DNA of 64,000 nt from Methylomonas sp. LL1 (GTDB taxonomy: Bacteria > Pseudomonadota > Gammaproteobacteria > Methylococcales > Methylomonadaceae), in assembly GCF_015711015.1 (NCBI RefSeq), contig NZ_CP064653.1:3906001-3970000 (forward strand), read 5' to 3'. Position 1 is the first letter of the stretch, and every line of letters starts with the position of its first letter. Of the stretch, positions 49,619 to 58,754 are shown piece after piece. Position numbers and translations under genes: made by a program. The notes under the pieces are model-generated. The model worked only from the letters and a program-made list of their open reading frames with translations, was not told the DNA's origin and did not search any database.

Positions 49619-51028
49619 ATGTTTATGTTCAAAAAAAGCGCGTTGGCGGCAGTGGTGGCTTCGCTGTTGTCCGGCTCGGCATTGGCCGAGGCGACTCAGG
49701 TTAATGGTCCAATGGGGTTTGATCCAATTTCCGCTTCGGCTTATGGCCACGAAACCGACATTGATCTCAATGCCACCCCTTGGCTGATTCCCGACGGCTA
49801 CACGCAAAGCATTGTTTCCGACGAGAGCGATCTGGATATTTATGTCGGTACCGACTGGCCGGACATGAACACCGTCAACGAAACCAAAAAGCATGCCGGA
49901 CGCTATTTGTATCGGACCCATGAAGTTCGCGGCGGCGCGATCGGTAATGACGCCAACTCCTTGCGTCACGATGGCGGCAGCGGCGGCGCGGTGTCCGTGG
50001 TCGATTTGAAAACAGGCGAGACCAAGGAAGTGGTAGGCCGCGCGGATTGGGAAGCGCTGGACGGCATCGTCTGGACACCTTGGCACACCGTGCTTTTTGC
50101 AGAGGAAGTCATTGACTCCTTGCGTCCCGATCCCGATGCGCCGCTGGCAAAAAGCGGCTTGGTCTATGAACTGAAACTGGATAAAAAAGACCCTACCAAA
50201 ATGGAAAGCGTCTCCGTGCTGCCGAAATTGGGCGCACTGTCCCATGAAGGCCTGGAAATCGATGATCAAGGCAATGTCTATGTCATCGACGAAGACAAAA
50301 AAGGTTCTATCTACAAATTTGTTCCAACGACTTACGGTGATTTAACCGACGGCCAATTGTATGCATTGAAAGTGGATGCCGGCAAAACCGGTTCCGCTCA
50401 ATGGGTAGCTCTGGATATGGATCAAGTCCAAATCAGCGCAAGGGTAGCCGCAACCACCGCTGGCGCCACCCAGTTCTGCCGTCCAGAAGATTTGGAACGT
50501 ATCGGCCAGACCTTATATGCCGCTTTGACTTGTGAAGATGTCGACAATAGCGCCAACATTTCCGGTGCTAATGCGGCCGGTTATGCCGTGGGTGCCGTAT
50601 TGGCGGTGACACTGGATGAAACGCCAATGGTCAAATACGCGGTCGCTTCCGGTAAAAACACTTCGTTCGAGAAGCATTCAATTGCTCAAACCGGCTTTGC
50701 CAAAGTGGACAACTTGGCCCATGGCCCGGACGGCAAACTGTGGATGGTCGAAGATAATGACTACAGCGATATTTGGGTATTCGACCCAGCCTCCGACGAT
50801 GCAAACAACGATGGCTATCAAGACGGTGTTCATTTGTTCGCTTCATTGAAGGACAAACCGGCTGAAGGCACGGGAATTTATTTCGGCAAGGATCCCCATA
50901 GCTTGTTTGTGAATGTCCAGCACTCCGGTACCGGCAACGACAAAACCATCATGATTACCAAGCGCGAAGACAAAAAGCATCATCATGAAAATCACAAGCA
51001 AGATCAGCATCACGCGAAGAAAAAATAA
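49619..51028 (+). CDS. PhoX-like (DUF839) secreted protein with His-rich tail
   Basis: 469 residues. GGAG six bases before the ATG at 49619 decides the start. Signal peptide about 1-24 (cut after ALA). The body matches the DUF839/PhoX beta-propeller: ALDGIVWTPWHTVLFAEE, LGALSHEGLEIDDQGNVYVIDE, FCRPEDLERIGQTLYAALT and DNLAHGPDGKLWMVEDNDYSDIWVF. PhoX members are calcium-iron alkaline phosphatases, but the full set of metal ligands cannot be confirmed by eye. The last 18 residues are nearly all lysine, histidine, glutamate and glutamine (KKHHHENHKQDQHHAKKK), probably metal-binding. Ends with a strong terminator. Confidence 0.85.
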   Translation: MFMFKKSALAAVVASLLSGSALAEATQVNGPMGFDPISASAYGHETDIDLNATPWLIPDGYTQSIVSDESDLDIYVGTDWPDMNTVNETKKHAGRYLYRTHEVRGGAIGNDANSLRHDGGSGGAVSVVDLKTGETKEVVGRADWEALDGIVWTPWHTVLFAEEVIDSLRPDPDAPLAKSGLVYELKLDKKDPTKMESVSVLPKLGALSHEGLEIDDQGNVYVIDEDKKGSIYKFVPTTYGDLTDGQLYALKVDAGKTGSAQWVALDMDQVQISARVAATTAGATQFCRPEDLERIGQTLYAALTCEDVDNSANISGANAAGYAVGAVLAVTLDETPMVKYAVASGKNTSFEKHSIAQTGFAKVDNLAHGPDGKLWMVEDNDYSDIWVFDPASDDANNDGYQDGVHLFASLKDKPAEGTGIYFGKDPHSLFVNVQHSGTGNDKTIMITKREDKKHHHENHKQDQHHAKKK

Positions 51029-51061
51029 TCTGCGTTAATTCTGCTTGCTTTGAAGCGGTTG

Positions 51062-51096
51062 AAAGGCATGGTCGCCGAAAGCGCCATGCCTTTTTA
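51062..51096 (+). terminator. Rho-independent terminator after the PhoX-like gene
   Basis: AAAGGCATGG (51062-51071) and CCATGCCTTT (51084-51093) form a perfect ten-base stem with a twelve-base loop, with a T5 run (51091-51095) at its end. It closes the PhoX-like transcript 34 bases after the stop codon. Confidence 0.9.
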
Positions 51097-51183
51097 TTGC
51101 CGGTCTTTTAATCTTTGCCGATACCGGCTGGCGTCAAAGCCATGGTTGCCGCAACCGCGTAATCAGAGGCAACGGCTTCCGGG

Positions 51184-51456
51184 TTATCGAATTTCAAATT
51201 CCGCGAAATGTTCACCGCCGTGATGTGGATTGACGAGCACCTCGGCCACCTTGGCCAAAATCGGACCTTTGTGACACCAGGTGATCAGTTTTTGCAGGTC
51301 TTCCGATTCACCGTGGGCGACGATTTCGACATCGCCATTCGGCAAATTTCTGACGAATCCGGACAGGTTCAATTTGACGGCCTGTTTTTGGGTGTAGGCG
51401 CGAAAATACACGCCCTGTACCCGGCCCTTGACGATAATATGCAAACAGTCGTTCAT
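51184..51456 (-). CDS. acyP: Acylphosphatase
   Basis: 90 residues, family length. Hydrolyses acyl phosphates. The two catalytic elements are present: GRVQGVYFR with the phosphate-binding arginine near residue 19-25, and GFVRNLPNGDVE with the asparagine near 42. GGAGG sits eight bases before the ATG at 51456, which overlaps the rlmKL stop (ATGA). Confidence 0.95.
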   Translation of the reverse strand: MNDCLHIIVKGRVQGVYFRAYTQKQAVKLNLSGFVRNLPNGDVEIVAHGESEDLQKLITWCHKGPILAKVAEVLVNPHHGGEHFAEFEIR

Positions 51457-53648
51457 CGGGTGATCCTCCAGCAATAATGAATCTTGGCGTCACGGGCAAA
51501 ATCTTCCGGTATCGTCGACGCGCTGATGTCTTCGATAGTCAAGCCCGCCAAGGATTCCCGCTCCAGCTTGAAGCGGCGGAAATTGGTCGAAAAATACAAT
51601 ATTCCGCCGGGTGCCAGCAAGGCAGCGGCATTTTTTAACAATTGCACGTGGTCGTTTTGAATGTCGAAAGCCTCGTCCATTTTCTTGGAATTGGAGAAAG
51701 TCGGCGGATCGAGGAAAATCATATCGAACTGCGGTTTTTGTTTGGCGCCGGCCTGTTCGGCCAGCCAGGTCAGACAATTGGCGCGCAGCAATTTGTGATC
51801 GCCGCGTATGCCGTTGAGGTCGAAATTGCGCTTGGCCCAGTCCAGATAAGTGTTGGACATGTCGACCGTAACGCTGGACGCCGCGCCGCCCACCGCCGCA
51901 TGCACGCTGGCGCTGCCGGTATAGGCAAACAGATTCAGGAAACGCTTGCCCTTGGCTTGTTGCTGAATCAGTAAGCGCATTGGCCGATGATCCAGAAATA
52001 AACCGGTATCCAGATAGTCCTCGAAATTGACCCAAAACTTGCAGCCGCCTTCCTCGACCACATGAAACTGGCCGGATTCGCCCTGTTTCTCGTATTGGTC
52101 GGTGCTTTTCTGTTTGCGGCGGATTTTCAGAAACACCTGCTCCTTGGGTGTCTCCAGCACCTTGGGGATTTCCACCATCGCCCCGGCCAGACGTTGATTG
52201 GCCTTGGCAGGATCGATGGTCTTGGGCGATTCATATTCCTGCACGTTGACCCAAGTTTTCTCGCCTTGGTAGACATCCACCGCCACCGCGTATTCCGGCA
52301 AGTCGGCGTCGTACAAACGGTAGCAACTGACGTGGTTTTGCTTAGCCCATTTGCCGATTTTTTTCAGATTCTTGCGCAAGCGGTTGCCGAACATTTCCGC
52401 CTGATTATCCGGCTGCTCGGTCTCGGTACGCCGGCTGATTTGTTCGATGCGTTCCTGTTGGGATTTGGCCTTGGGTTCGAAAAAGCTTTTTTCCTCGATG
52501 TTGAAGCGCAGCAATTTGCACTCCAGCGCACCGTTAAACAGGGTGATGGGTTTTTGCGAACGCAGGCCCAATCTAAAGCCCAGTTCCGGATTGCTGATGA
52601 TCATAGCCGCTTGCCAGCCGGCGAAATGCTGTTTCAGCACCTCGCCGAAGCGCCGATACAACTCGGAGGTTTCCGTCTCGTCGCCCAGCCGTTCGCCGTA
52701 GGGCGGGTTGCAGGCGATCAGGCCCTTGGGCCAACTTTCCGCCGCCGTGGCGTCCGCTATGTCGCGTTTTTCGATATGAATCTTGCCGGCCAGGCCGGCG
52801 TTTTCGACGTGCTGCAATGCAGTCGCCACGGTGCGACGGTCCTGATCGAAACCGACGATCACCGGCATTTTGTTCAAGCCAACGTCACGGCGTTGGTCAG
52901 CCTCGTCCAACAGGCTTTGCCAAAGTTCTGCATCGTGCTTCTTCCAGCCCAGGAAGCCGAAATAATCGCGCTGCAAACCCGGCGCATAATCGGCGGCGAT
53001 CATCGCGCCTTCCAGCAGCATGGTGCCGGAGCCGCACATAGGGTCGAGCAGCGAACCGCCTTGCTCGGCGATTTTCGGCCAGCCGGCGCGCAGCAAAATC
53101 GCCGCCGCCAGGTTTTCCTTGATCGGCGCGGCGATGCTGACGTCGCGGTAGCCGCGCTTGTGCAAACTCTCGCCGGACAAATCCAGGCTCAGCTGCGCGG
53201 TTTCGTTATGCAAATAGACATTGACGCGAATGCCGGGCCGCTCGGTGTCGATATTGGGGCGTTGGTCGAATTTTTCCCGCATCTGGTCGACGATGGCATC
53301 CTTAACCTTCAACGCGCCGAAATGGGTGTTGTTAATGGCCGGATTGTTCTTGGCGCTGAAAGATACCGCCAGGCTGTCGTCGGGTTTCAGATGTTCGAAC
53401 CAGTTGATCTTTTTGACACCGTCGTACAAATCTTGTTGGGATTTGACCTCGAAGCTGCCGAGTAACAGTAAAATCCGGTTGGCGGTGCGCGACCACAGAC
53501 ACACCCGGTAAGCCAGCGCCAGATCGCCTTCGAAAGCCACGCCAGCCATTTTTTCGCGGACGTTTTGGCCGCCCAGGGCTTTGATTTCATTGGCAAGAAT
53601 GCCCTCCATTGCTTTGGGCGTGGTGGCGAAGAGTTGATGGCTGGTCAT
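51453..53648 (-). CDS. rlmL: Bifunctional 23S rRNA m2G2445/m7G2069 methyltransferase
   Basis: 731 residues, the fused RlmKL form of gammaproteobacteria. Order: THUMP RNA-binding domain (about 45-155), RlmL methyltransferase with DPMCGSGTMLLEGAMIA (about 203) and catalytic NPPYGERLG (about 313), linker, then RlmK methyltransferase with FLNLFAYTGSASVHAA and LDPPTFSNSKKM (about 649). Both active sites look intact. acyP follows, coupled. Confidence 0.96.
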   Translation of the reverse strand: MTSHQLFATTPKAMEGILANEIKALGGQNVREKMAGVAFEGDLALAYRVCLWSRTANRILLLLGSFEVKSQQDLYDGVKKINWFEHLKPDDSLAVSFSAKNNPAINNTHFGALKVKDAIVDQMREKFDQRPNIDTERPGIRVNVYLHNETAQLSLDLSGESLHKRGYRDVSIAAPIKENLAAAILLRAGWPKIAEQGGSLLDPMCGSGTMLLEGAMIAADYAPGLQRDYFGFLGWKKHDAELWQSLLDEADQRRDVGLNKMPVIVGFDQDRRTVATALQHVENAGLAGKIHIEKRDIADATAAESWPKGLIACNPPYGERLGDETETSELYRRFGEVLKQHFAGWQAAMIISNPELGFRLGLRSQKPITLFNGALECKLLRFNIEEKSFFEPKAKSQQERIEQISRRTETEQPDNQAEMFGNRLRKNLKKIGKWAKQNHVSCYRLYDADLPEYAVAVDVYQGEKTWVNVQEYESPKTIDPAKANQRLAGAMVEIPKVLETPKEQVFLKIRRKQKSTDQYEKQGESGQFHVVEEGGCKFWVNFEDYLDTGLFLDHRPMRLLIQQQAKGKRFLNLFAYTGSASVHAAVGGAASSVTVDMSNTYLDWAKRNFDLNGIRGDHKLLRANCLTWLAEQAGAKQKPQFDMIFLDPPTFSNSKKMDEAFDIQNDHVQLLKNAAALLAPGGILYFSTNFRRFKLERESLAGLTIEDISASTIPEDFARDAKIHYCWRITR

Positions 53649-54140
53649 GAATGAGAACTGAAAATTTAGCGGTCTGAAAGAATACCAGGGTGGGACTGGT
53701 TGCGCGGATATTTTAACCGTTTGCGGGGTTTAAGGGCTTTAAAAAGCCAAATTGCGGAATAGTCTGTCGATGTGGATTAACCCGTGATTTTGCCAAAATA
53801 ACGCTTTATGGCGCTTGAAATAAGAATAGGATTGGGGCGCCGGAATGTATCTTGACTATACTAGCGCTCATTTCCAGCCGGCCTGAAATTTATTTAGACA
53901 AGATTTGCGGCATGGTTTAAAGGCCTATATAGGCCACCTAGCTTGGCCGCATGCCTTTGTGGCTGCCATGGCTTGATTATTTAAAATTTCGGCATCTTGG
54001 GGGCACATCTTCCAACGATGTTTACAGGGATGTGGGTAGTAAGGCAATGCCGGCAATTGTCGACAGGTTTGGGGGAATCAAAAAAATTTGAAGTGCGATG
54101 ACTATGGCAAACAGTATCTAAGTAAGTCAACGAGGTGTTC
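53649..54140. other. Intergenic stretch before the HD-GYP gene
   Basis: 492 bases between divergent rlmKL and the HD-GYP gene, AT-richer than the genes. It holds both promoters; a TTGACT at about 53853 has no good partner. I see no RNA gene, strong hairpin or coding frame. Confidence 0.45.
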
Positions 54141-55348
54141 ATGATCAAAAAAATCAGCGTTTCCGATCTCCGCCCAGGGATGTATATCCATGATCTCAAT
54201 TGCTCCTGGATGAATCACCCGTTTATGAGTAATCGCTTTGTGCTGGAGTATGCGCGCGATATAGAAAAAATGATCGAATGCGGCATTACCCAAGTTTATA
54301 TCGACACCAGTCTGGGAGTGGATGTTGGTCATGCGCCTGGCGATGGGGGGGTAAGGCTCTAGGCGATAATCCCACCGATCTGAATATTCCACTCAAGCGA
54401 TCGGAGCCGAAATTAGTCCCTATTGAAGAAGAAATTATCCAGGCCAAGCGGATTTACAAGGAGGCCAGCAGTATAGTCCATGCCACACTGCGGGATTTTC
54501 GGCTAGGTAAACAGGTTGAATTGGAAAAACTGGAACCCGTGGTTTTAGACATCTCGGAATCGATACTGCGGAATCCCGACGCCATCGTCAGCTTGCTCAG
54601 GATCAAGCAAGCCGATACCTATACTTTTCAGCATTCGGTGGCGGTTGGTACGTTGCTGATCAGCTTTTGCCGCTCGATGAAGAATCGATCCAGTGTTGAG
54701 CAGATCGGCATTGGTGGCTTTCTGCATGATATAGGCAAAATGAAAGTGCCAGAACATATTCTCAATAAACACGGAAAGCTTGATGAACTGGAATTTGAGC
54801 TGATGAAGTTGCACGTCAATTATGGTCGGGAGATCGCGGAAACCATCGCCGGGATTTCGACCATCTCATTGAGTATCGTTGCTGAACATCACGAACGTTA
54901 TGACGGCAGTGGTTACCCGCTAGGCTTAAAGGGAGAGGAAATAAGCCTTTTTGGCCAGATGGCGTCCATAGTCGATGTTTATGACGCGATGACCTCCACT
55001 CGTGTCTACCATACCAGCGCCGAGCCAACCGAAGTCATAAAAATGTTGCTGGAATCGGGAGGTCGGCAGTTCAATGACAAGCTAGTTCAGTACTTCATCC
55101 GTACAGTCGGCATTTATCCCATTGGCTCGCTGGTCAAGCTTGAAAGCGGGTTCTTGGCGGTGGTGATAGATCAGCATCATGAAGATTTGCTTCATCCCAG
55201 GGTCAGAATTATTTTCAACATCCAAACCCGCTGTTACATTTTTCCCAAGGATTTCGATCTTTCCAAGCCGGATAACAGCCATCGAATCGTATCTTTCGAA
55301 AACCCCGCGCGCTGGGGCATAAACCCGATCCGGCATATGAGATTTTGA
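54141..55348 (+). pseudogene. HD-GYP cyclic-di-GMP phosphodiesterase, frameshifted in a G7 run
   Basis: Start ATG at 54141 with GAGG six to nine bases before it. The first frame gives the DUF3391 N-terminal domain (MIKKISVSDLRPGMYIHDL) and runs to 54362, stopping at TAG soon after seven G at 54345-54351. The rest lies in the +1 frame: KALGDNPTDLNIPLKRSE onward, with a complete HD-GYP domain (FLHDIGKMKVPEHIL, HHERYDGSGYPLGLKGEEI, DVYDAMTS). Eight G would join them as one chain of about 402 residues. The catalytic domain is otherwise undamaged, so this may be a phase-variable or recently broken gene, or a sequencing slip. An internal start at 54278 could make the HD-GYP part alone. Confidence 0.85.
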
Positions 55349-55573
55349 TGCATGCGGACTATAGGCTATTGTTCTTAGACATCTAAGGCGAAAGGTATTT
55401 CCGTTACCAGTCTTTTCCCATCGGCGTAAAAATGACGGCGGAATTATTGCAGTGCGGACACATTTTTTTCAAGGCTGGTCACGCTAATTTGCTTCGTATT
55501 TGCATGGCGATGGCGTCTGATAATATATTGTAGGTTTAGCCCGATCACCCGATGCCGTTGAGCCGTTCCCTTT

Positions 55574-56701
55574 ATGACTACCGTTACCCCAGACATTCTG
55601 ATTAACCAAAACGCGCTCTGGCTGATGGACATTGCCGCGGACGCCATGCTGATCGCCGACTTGGATGGGCGTATCCTATTGGCCAATCCCGCCGCCGAGC
55701 GCTTGTTCGGATACACGCGGGACGAATTCAGCGGTCTCGGTATCGAAGACTTGATTCCGCAACGCTTCCGGGCAATGCACGGGGCCAAGCGCGCCGACTA
55801 CGCCGAGCAACCCGAAAGCCGCACGATGGGCAGCGGGCTTGAGCTTTACGGTTTGCGCAAGGACGGCAGCGAATTCGCCACCGACTTGAGTCTCAGCCCG
55901 ATCGAGGACGGGCGGGTGCTGGCAACGGTGCATGACATCACCCAGCGCAAGCGGCTGGAGGCGGAGCAAAAGCGCATGATTCACGAACTGGAAAACGTGA
56001 ACGAGGAACTCAAAAATTTTGCCTACGTGGTCTCCCACGATTTAAAGGCGCCGTTGCGCGCGATCGGCTCGCTGGCCGACTGGATCTCCGCCGACCAGCA
56101 TGACCGTCTCGACGCCGACGGCCAGGAGCATTTACGTCTTTTGATACAACGCGTGCGGCGGTTGGACGCCTTGATCGACGGCGTGTTACGCTTTTCACGC
56201 ATCGGCCGTCTGCACGAGGCGGTAGTCGCTGTCGATCTTAACGAACTCGCGCACGAGGTGATCGACTCGCTGGCCCCGCCTTCTCACATCACCGTTACGG
56301 TTGCATCCGGCTTGCCGACGATCCAGGCGGAGAAAACCAGTATTCAGCAAGTGTTGCAAAATCTGATTTCTAATGCCATTCGCTATTCGGATAAACCCCA
56401 AGGGCAAATAACAATCGATTGCGCCGATCAAGGCGATAGCTGGCGGCTCGGCATTGCAGACAATGGGCCTGGCATAGAGACTCGCCATTTCGAGCGTATT
56501 TTTCAGTTATTCCAGACTCTGAATCCGCGTGATCGAGTGGAAAGCACCGGCGTGGGTCTATCCATAGTCAAAAAAATCGTCGAGCAGTACGGTGGACGGA
56601 TTTGGGTCGAGTCTACAGTCGGCCAGGGCAGCACTTTTTACTTCACGGTGCCCAAGCAGCACCCCGCATCAACGGAAATAGAAAAGAACCATGAGAATTA
56701 A
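55574..56701 (+). CDS. Cytosolic PAS-domain sensor histidine kinase
   Basis: 375 residues, no membrane segment. PAS domain (about 15-125, MLIADLDGRILLANPAAERLFGY), dimerisation helix with phospho-histidine in VVSHDLKAPLRAIG (about 155) and an ATPase domain with QNLISNAIRYSD, DNGPGIE and GVGLSIVKK. The DHp/ATPase type is that of cyanobacterial-phytochrome-like kinases that pair with Rcp1 regulators, and the next gene is just such a regulator, overlapping by 11 bases. Input unknown; the PAS may hold a cofactor. The cluster looks GC-richer than its flanks. Confidence 0.93.
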   Translation: MTTVTPDILINQNALWLMDIAADAMLIADLDGRILLANPAAERLFGYTRDEFSGLGIEDLIPQRFRAMHGAKRADYAEQPESRTMGSGLELYGLRKDGSEFATDLSLSPIEDGRVLATVHDITQRKRLEAEQKRMIHELENVNEELKNFAYVVSHDLKAPLRAIGSLADWISADQHDRLDADGQEHLRLLIQRVRRLDALIDGVLRFSRIGRLHEAVVAVDLNELAHEVIDSLAPPSHITVTVASGLPTIQAEKTSIQQVLQNLISNAIRYSDKPQGQITIDCADQGDSWRLGIADNGPGIETRHFERIFQLFQTLNPRDRVESTGVGLSIVKKIVEQYGGRIWVESTVGQGSTFYFTVPKQHPASTEIEKNHEN

Positions 56702-57107
56702 GAGTAAACCCATCTTGCTGGTCGAGGACGATAGTGTGGATGCCATGACCGTGCGGCGAGCCATCAGGGAATTACATGTCGCCAACCCGCTCGAACACGT
56801 CGAAAACGGCGAGGAGGCCTTGGCCTATCTGCGCGATCCCGGCCGCGAGCGTCCTTGCCTGATACTGCTTGACCTTAACATGCCGGTCATGAACGGTATC
56901 GAATTCCTGCAGGCGGCCAAGGGGGAGTCCGAATTGAAACGCATCCCCGTGGTCGCGCTCACCACCTCCGATGAGCAGGAAGACAAAGTGGAAAGCTTTG
57001 AACTGGGGGTGGCCGGTTACATGCGTAAGCCGGTGGAATATCAGCAGTTCGTCGACATTATGCGTACCATCGACGCCTATTGGACCATTAGCGAGTCGCC
57101 GCTATGA
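56691..57107 (+). CDS. Single-domain Rcp1-type response regulator
   Basis: 138 residues, receiver domain only. Acidic pocket at VEDDSVDAM, phospho-aspartate near residue 62 in LDLNMPVMNG, threonine in ALTTSDEQ and lysine in YMRKPVEY. It has no output domain, so it likely relays phosphate or binds a partner. It begins inside the kinase gene and its stop overlaps the start of the next gene (ATGA). Confidence 0.95.
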   Translation: MRIKSKPILLVEDDSVDAMTVRRAIRELHVANPLEHVENGEEALAYLRDPGRERPCLILLDLNMPVMNGIEFLQAAKGESELKRIPVVALTTSDEQEDKVESFELGVAGYMRKPVEYQQFVDIMRTIDAYWTISESPL

Positions 57108-58444
57108 ACGCCTTGCCCAGCATCCGTCTGCTGTTGGTTGACGATGACCAGATCGACCGCTTGGCCTGCAAGCGCGCACTCATGCGGCACGCGGACTGCG
57201 ACTTTGTGATATTCGAGGCCGAAACCGGCAATCAGGGGCTTAATCTCGCTCGCAGCCAGCAGATCGATTGTATTCTGCTTGACTTTCATTTGCCGGATTT
57301 AAGCGGCGTGGAGTTTCTGGCCGAACTGGCAGAGGAAACCGGCGACTTGCCGGTGCCGGTAGTGATGTTGACCGGTTCCGATAACGCCATGATCGCGGTC
57401 GACGCCCTTAAGCTCGGCGCGCGCGACTATGTGGTCAAGGGTTCGGACCGGGAATCACTGCAATGGCTACCGGCCGTGGTTATCCGTGCCCTGCATGAGC
57501 AACGGGTCATTCAGGACAAGACTCAGGCCGTGGAGCAATTACGGGAGGCTGAAGCGAAGTACCGCACTTTGGTGGAACAAATTCCGGCCATCACCTACAT
57601 CGCCTCGCTGGACAATCCGGGACAACTGCTTTATGTCAGCCCGCAGATTCAACAACTGGGTTTCCCGGCGGAGGAATGGCTAAACGATCCGGAAGGCTTG
57701 CTGAAGCGAGTGCATGCCGACGACCGGCCAAGCGTCATTGAGGCCTACGCGCAAACCTACGAACATCACACCCCGTTGAGTTGCGAATATCGGCTGCTGA
57801 AACACAACGGACAGGCCCGTTGGTTTTTGGATGAAGCCAACGTGGTGCGCGACGAGGCGCGCGGCGCCTTGTGTCTGCAAGGCCTTCTGGTTGACATCAC
57901 GACGGACAAGGAAACCGAGCAGGAGTTGTATTATTACCGCAGGCGTCTCGAGGAACTGGTGGCCCAGCGCACGGACCAGTTGGAAAAACAAAGCGCGATC
58001 CTGGAAGCCGCCAACGCCAGCATGGACAAGGAATTGTGCGAGCGCAAGCGGGCGGAAGCCGCGTTGCGTAACAGCGAGACGCGCTTTCGGCTACTGCTGG
58101 AGTCGGCCGGAGAAGGTATCATAGGGCTCGACACCGAGGGCCGTTGCACCTTCGTCAACCACGCCGCGCTGGCGATGCTGGGCTATGCTCAGGAAGAACT
58201 TCTGGGTCAAGACACCTGTGCGACGATACATTCAGGCCACGCCGACGGCTCGCCCGTCTCCAAGGAACAATGCAGTATTTACGATGCCTTTCGAGACAGT
58301 GTCCCGCAACGATCCTCGGAATTATTTCGGCGTAAGGGCGGCGGTTCCTTTCCTGTCGAATGTACCGCTCATCCGATGCAGTTGGACGGAAAAGTCATCG
58401 GTGCGGTGCTGGTGTTTCGAGATATGACCGAGTCCGGTTCTTGA
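57104..58444 (+). CDS. Response regulator with two PAS domains and no output domain
   Basis: 446 residues: receiver (about 7-128, aspartate in LLDFHLPDLSG near 60), first PAS (about 148-272), coiled coil (EELVAQRTDQLEKQ, 280-325), second PAS (about 325-442). The chain stops at VFRDMTESGS, exactly where such proteins usually pass into a kinase or GGDEF domain. Either it acts as a sensor platform for the kinase two genes upstream, or its output domain has been lost. No remnant domain is visible in the 310 bases after it. Confidence 0.9.
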   Translation: MNALPSIRLLLVDDDQIDRLACKRALMRHADCDFVIFEAETGNQGLNLARSQQIDCILLDFHLPDLSGVEFLAELAEETGDLPVPVVMLTGSDNAMIAVDALKLGARDYVVKGSDRESLQWLPAVVIRALHEQRVIQDKTQAVEQLREAEAKYRTLVEQIPAITYIASLDNPGQLLYVSPQIQQLGFPAEEWLNDPEGLLKRVHADDRPSVIEAYAQTYEHHTPLSCEYRLLKHNGQARWFLDEANVVRDEARGALCLQGLLVDITTDKETEQELYYYRRRLEELVAQRTDQLEKQSAILEAANASMDKELCERKRAEAALRNSETRFRLLLESAGEGIIGLDTEGRCTFVNHAALAMLGYAQEELLGQDTCATIHSGHADGSPVSKEQCSIYDAFRDSVPQRSSELFRRKGGGSFPVECTAHPMQLDGKVIGAVLVFRDMTESGS

Positions 58445-58754
58445 AGAGGGGCGTACTATTTATTGCAACTTTCGGCGCCTTGGCCCGCTTTGCTGCAATT
58501 TCCGAGGTTCGTGAACCGTCTGTTTTGATGGAGCGTCGCTGGTTAGCAATCCCCGGTTAGCCGAAGCCGACTATTCGCTTCAGCCCCTCTGTTAAGAATC
58601 TAGGCCAAGGGCTTGGCCCTCGATATATTCGGCATCGGCAAGGGGGCATTCTCCCCGAAAAATCGCCTTAATTTGATAAGTTGAATCAATATTTCAATCA
58701 ACATTCATGCCGAACCATTAAAATGCAGTTTTGGTTTATCCTTGAGTTTTCGCA
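58445..58754. other. Intergenic stretch after the sensor-regulator cluster
   Basis: 310 bases. Contains a small perfect palindrome GGCCAAgggcTTGGCC at about 58602-58617 and a GGGGG...CCCC hairpin near 58645; neither has a T run. No coding remnant of an output domain and no RNA gene recognised. The 3' end must hold the promoter of the Sua5-type gene. Confidence 0.45.

Noticed and set aside
52062-53465. Long open frame antisense to rlmKL (467 codons)
   Set aside because: It mirrors the codon structure of rlmKL, whose motifs are unmistakable; the antisense product has no domain logic.
54278-55348. HD-GYP part as a separate gene with its own N-terminus at 54278
   Set aside because: The first 26 or so codons of that frame (MRHYPSLYRHQ...) are the DUF3391 region read out of frame, so a frameshift explains the arrangement better.
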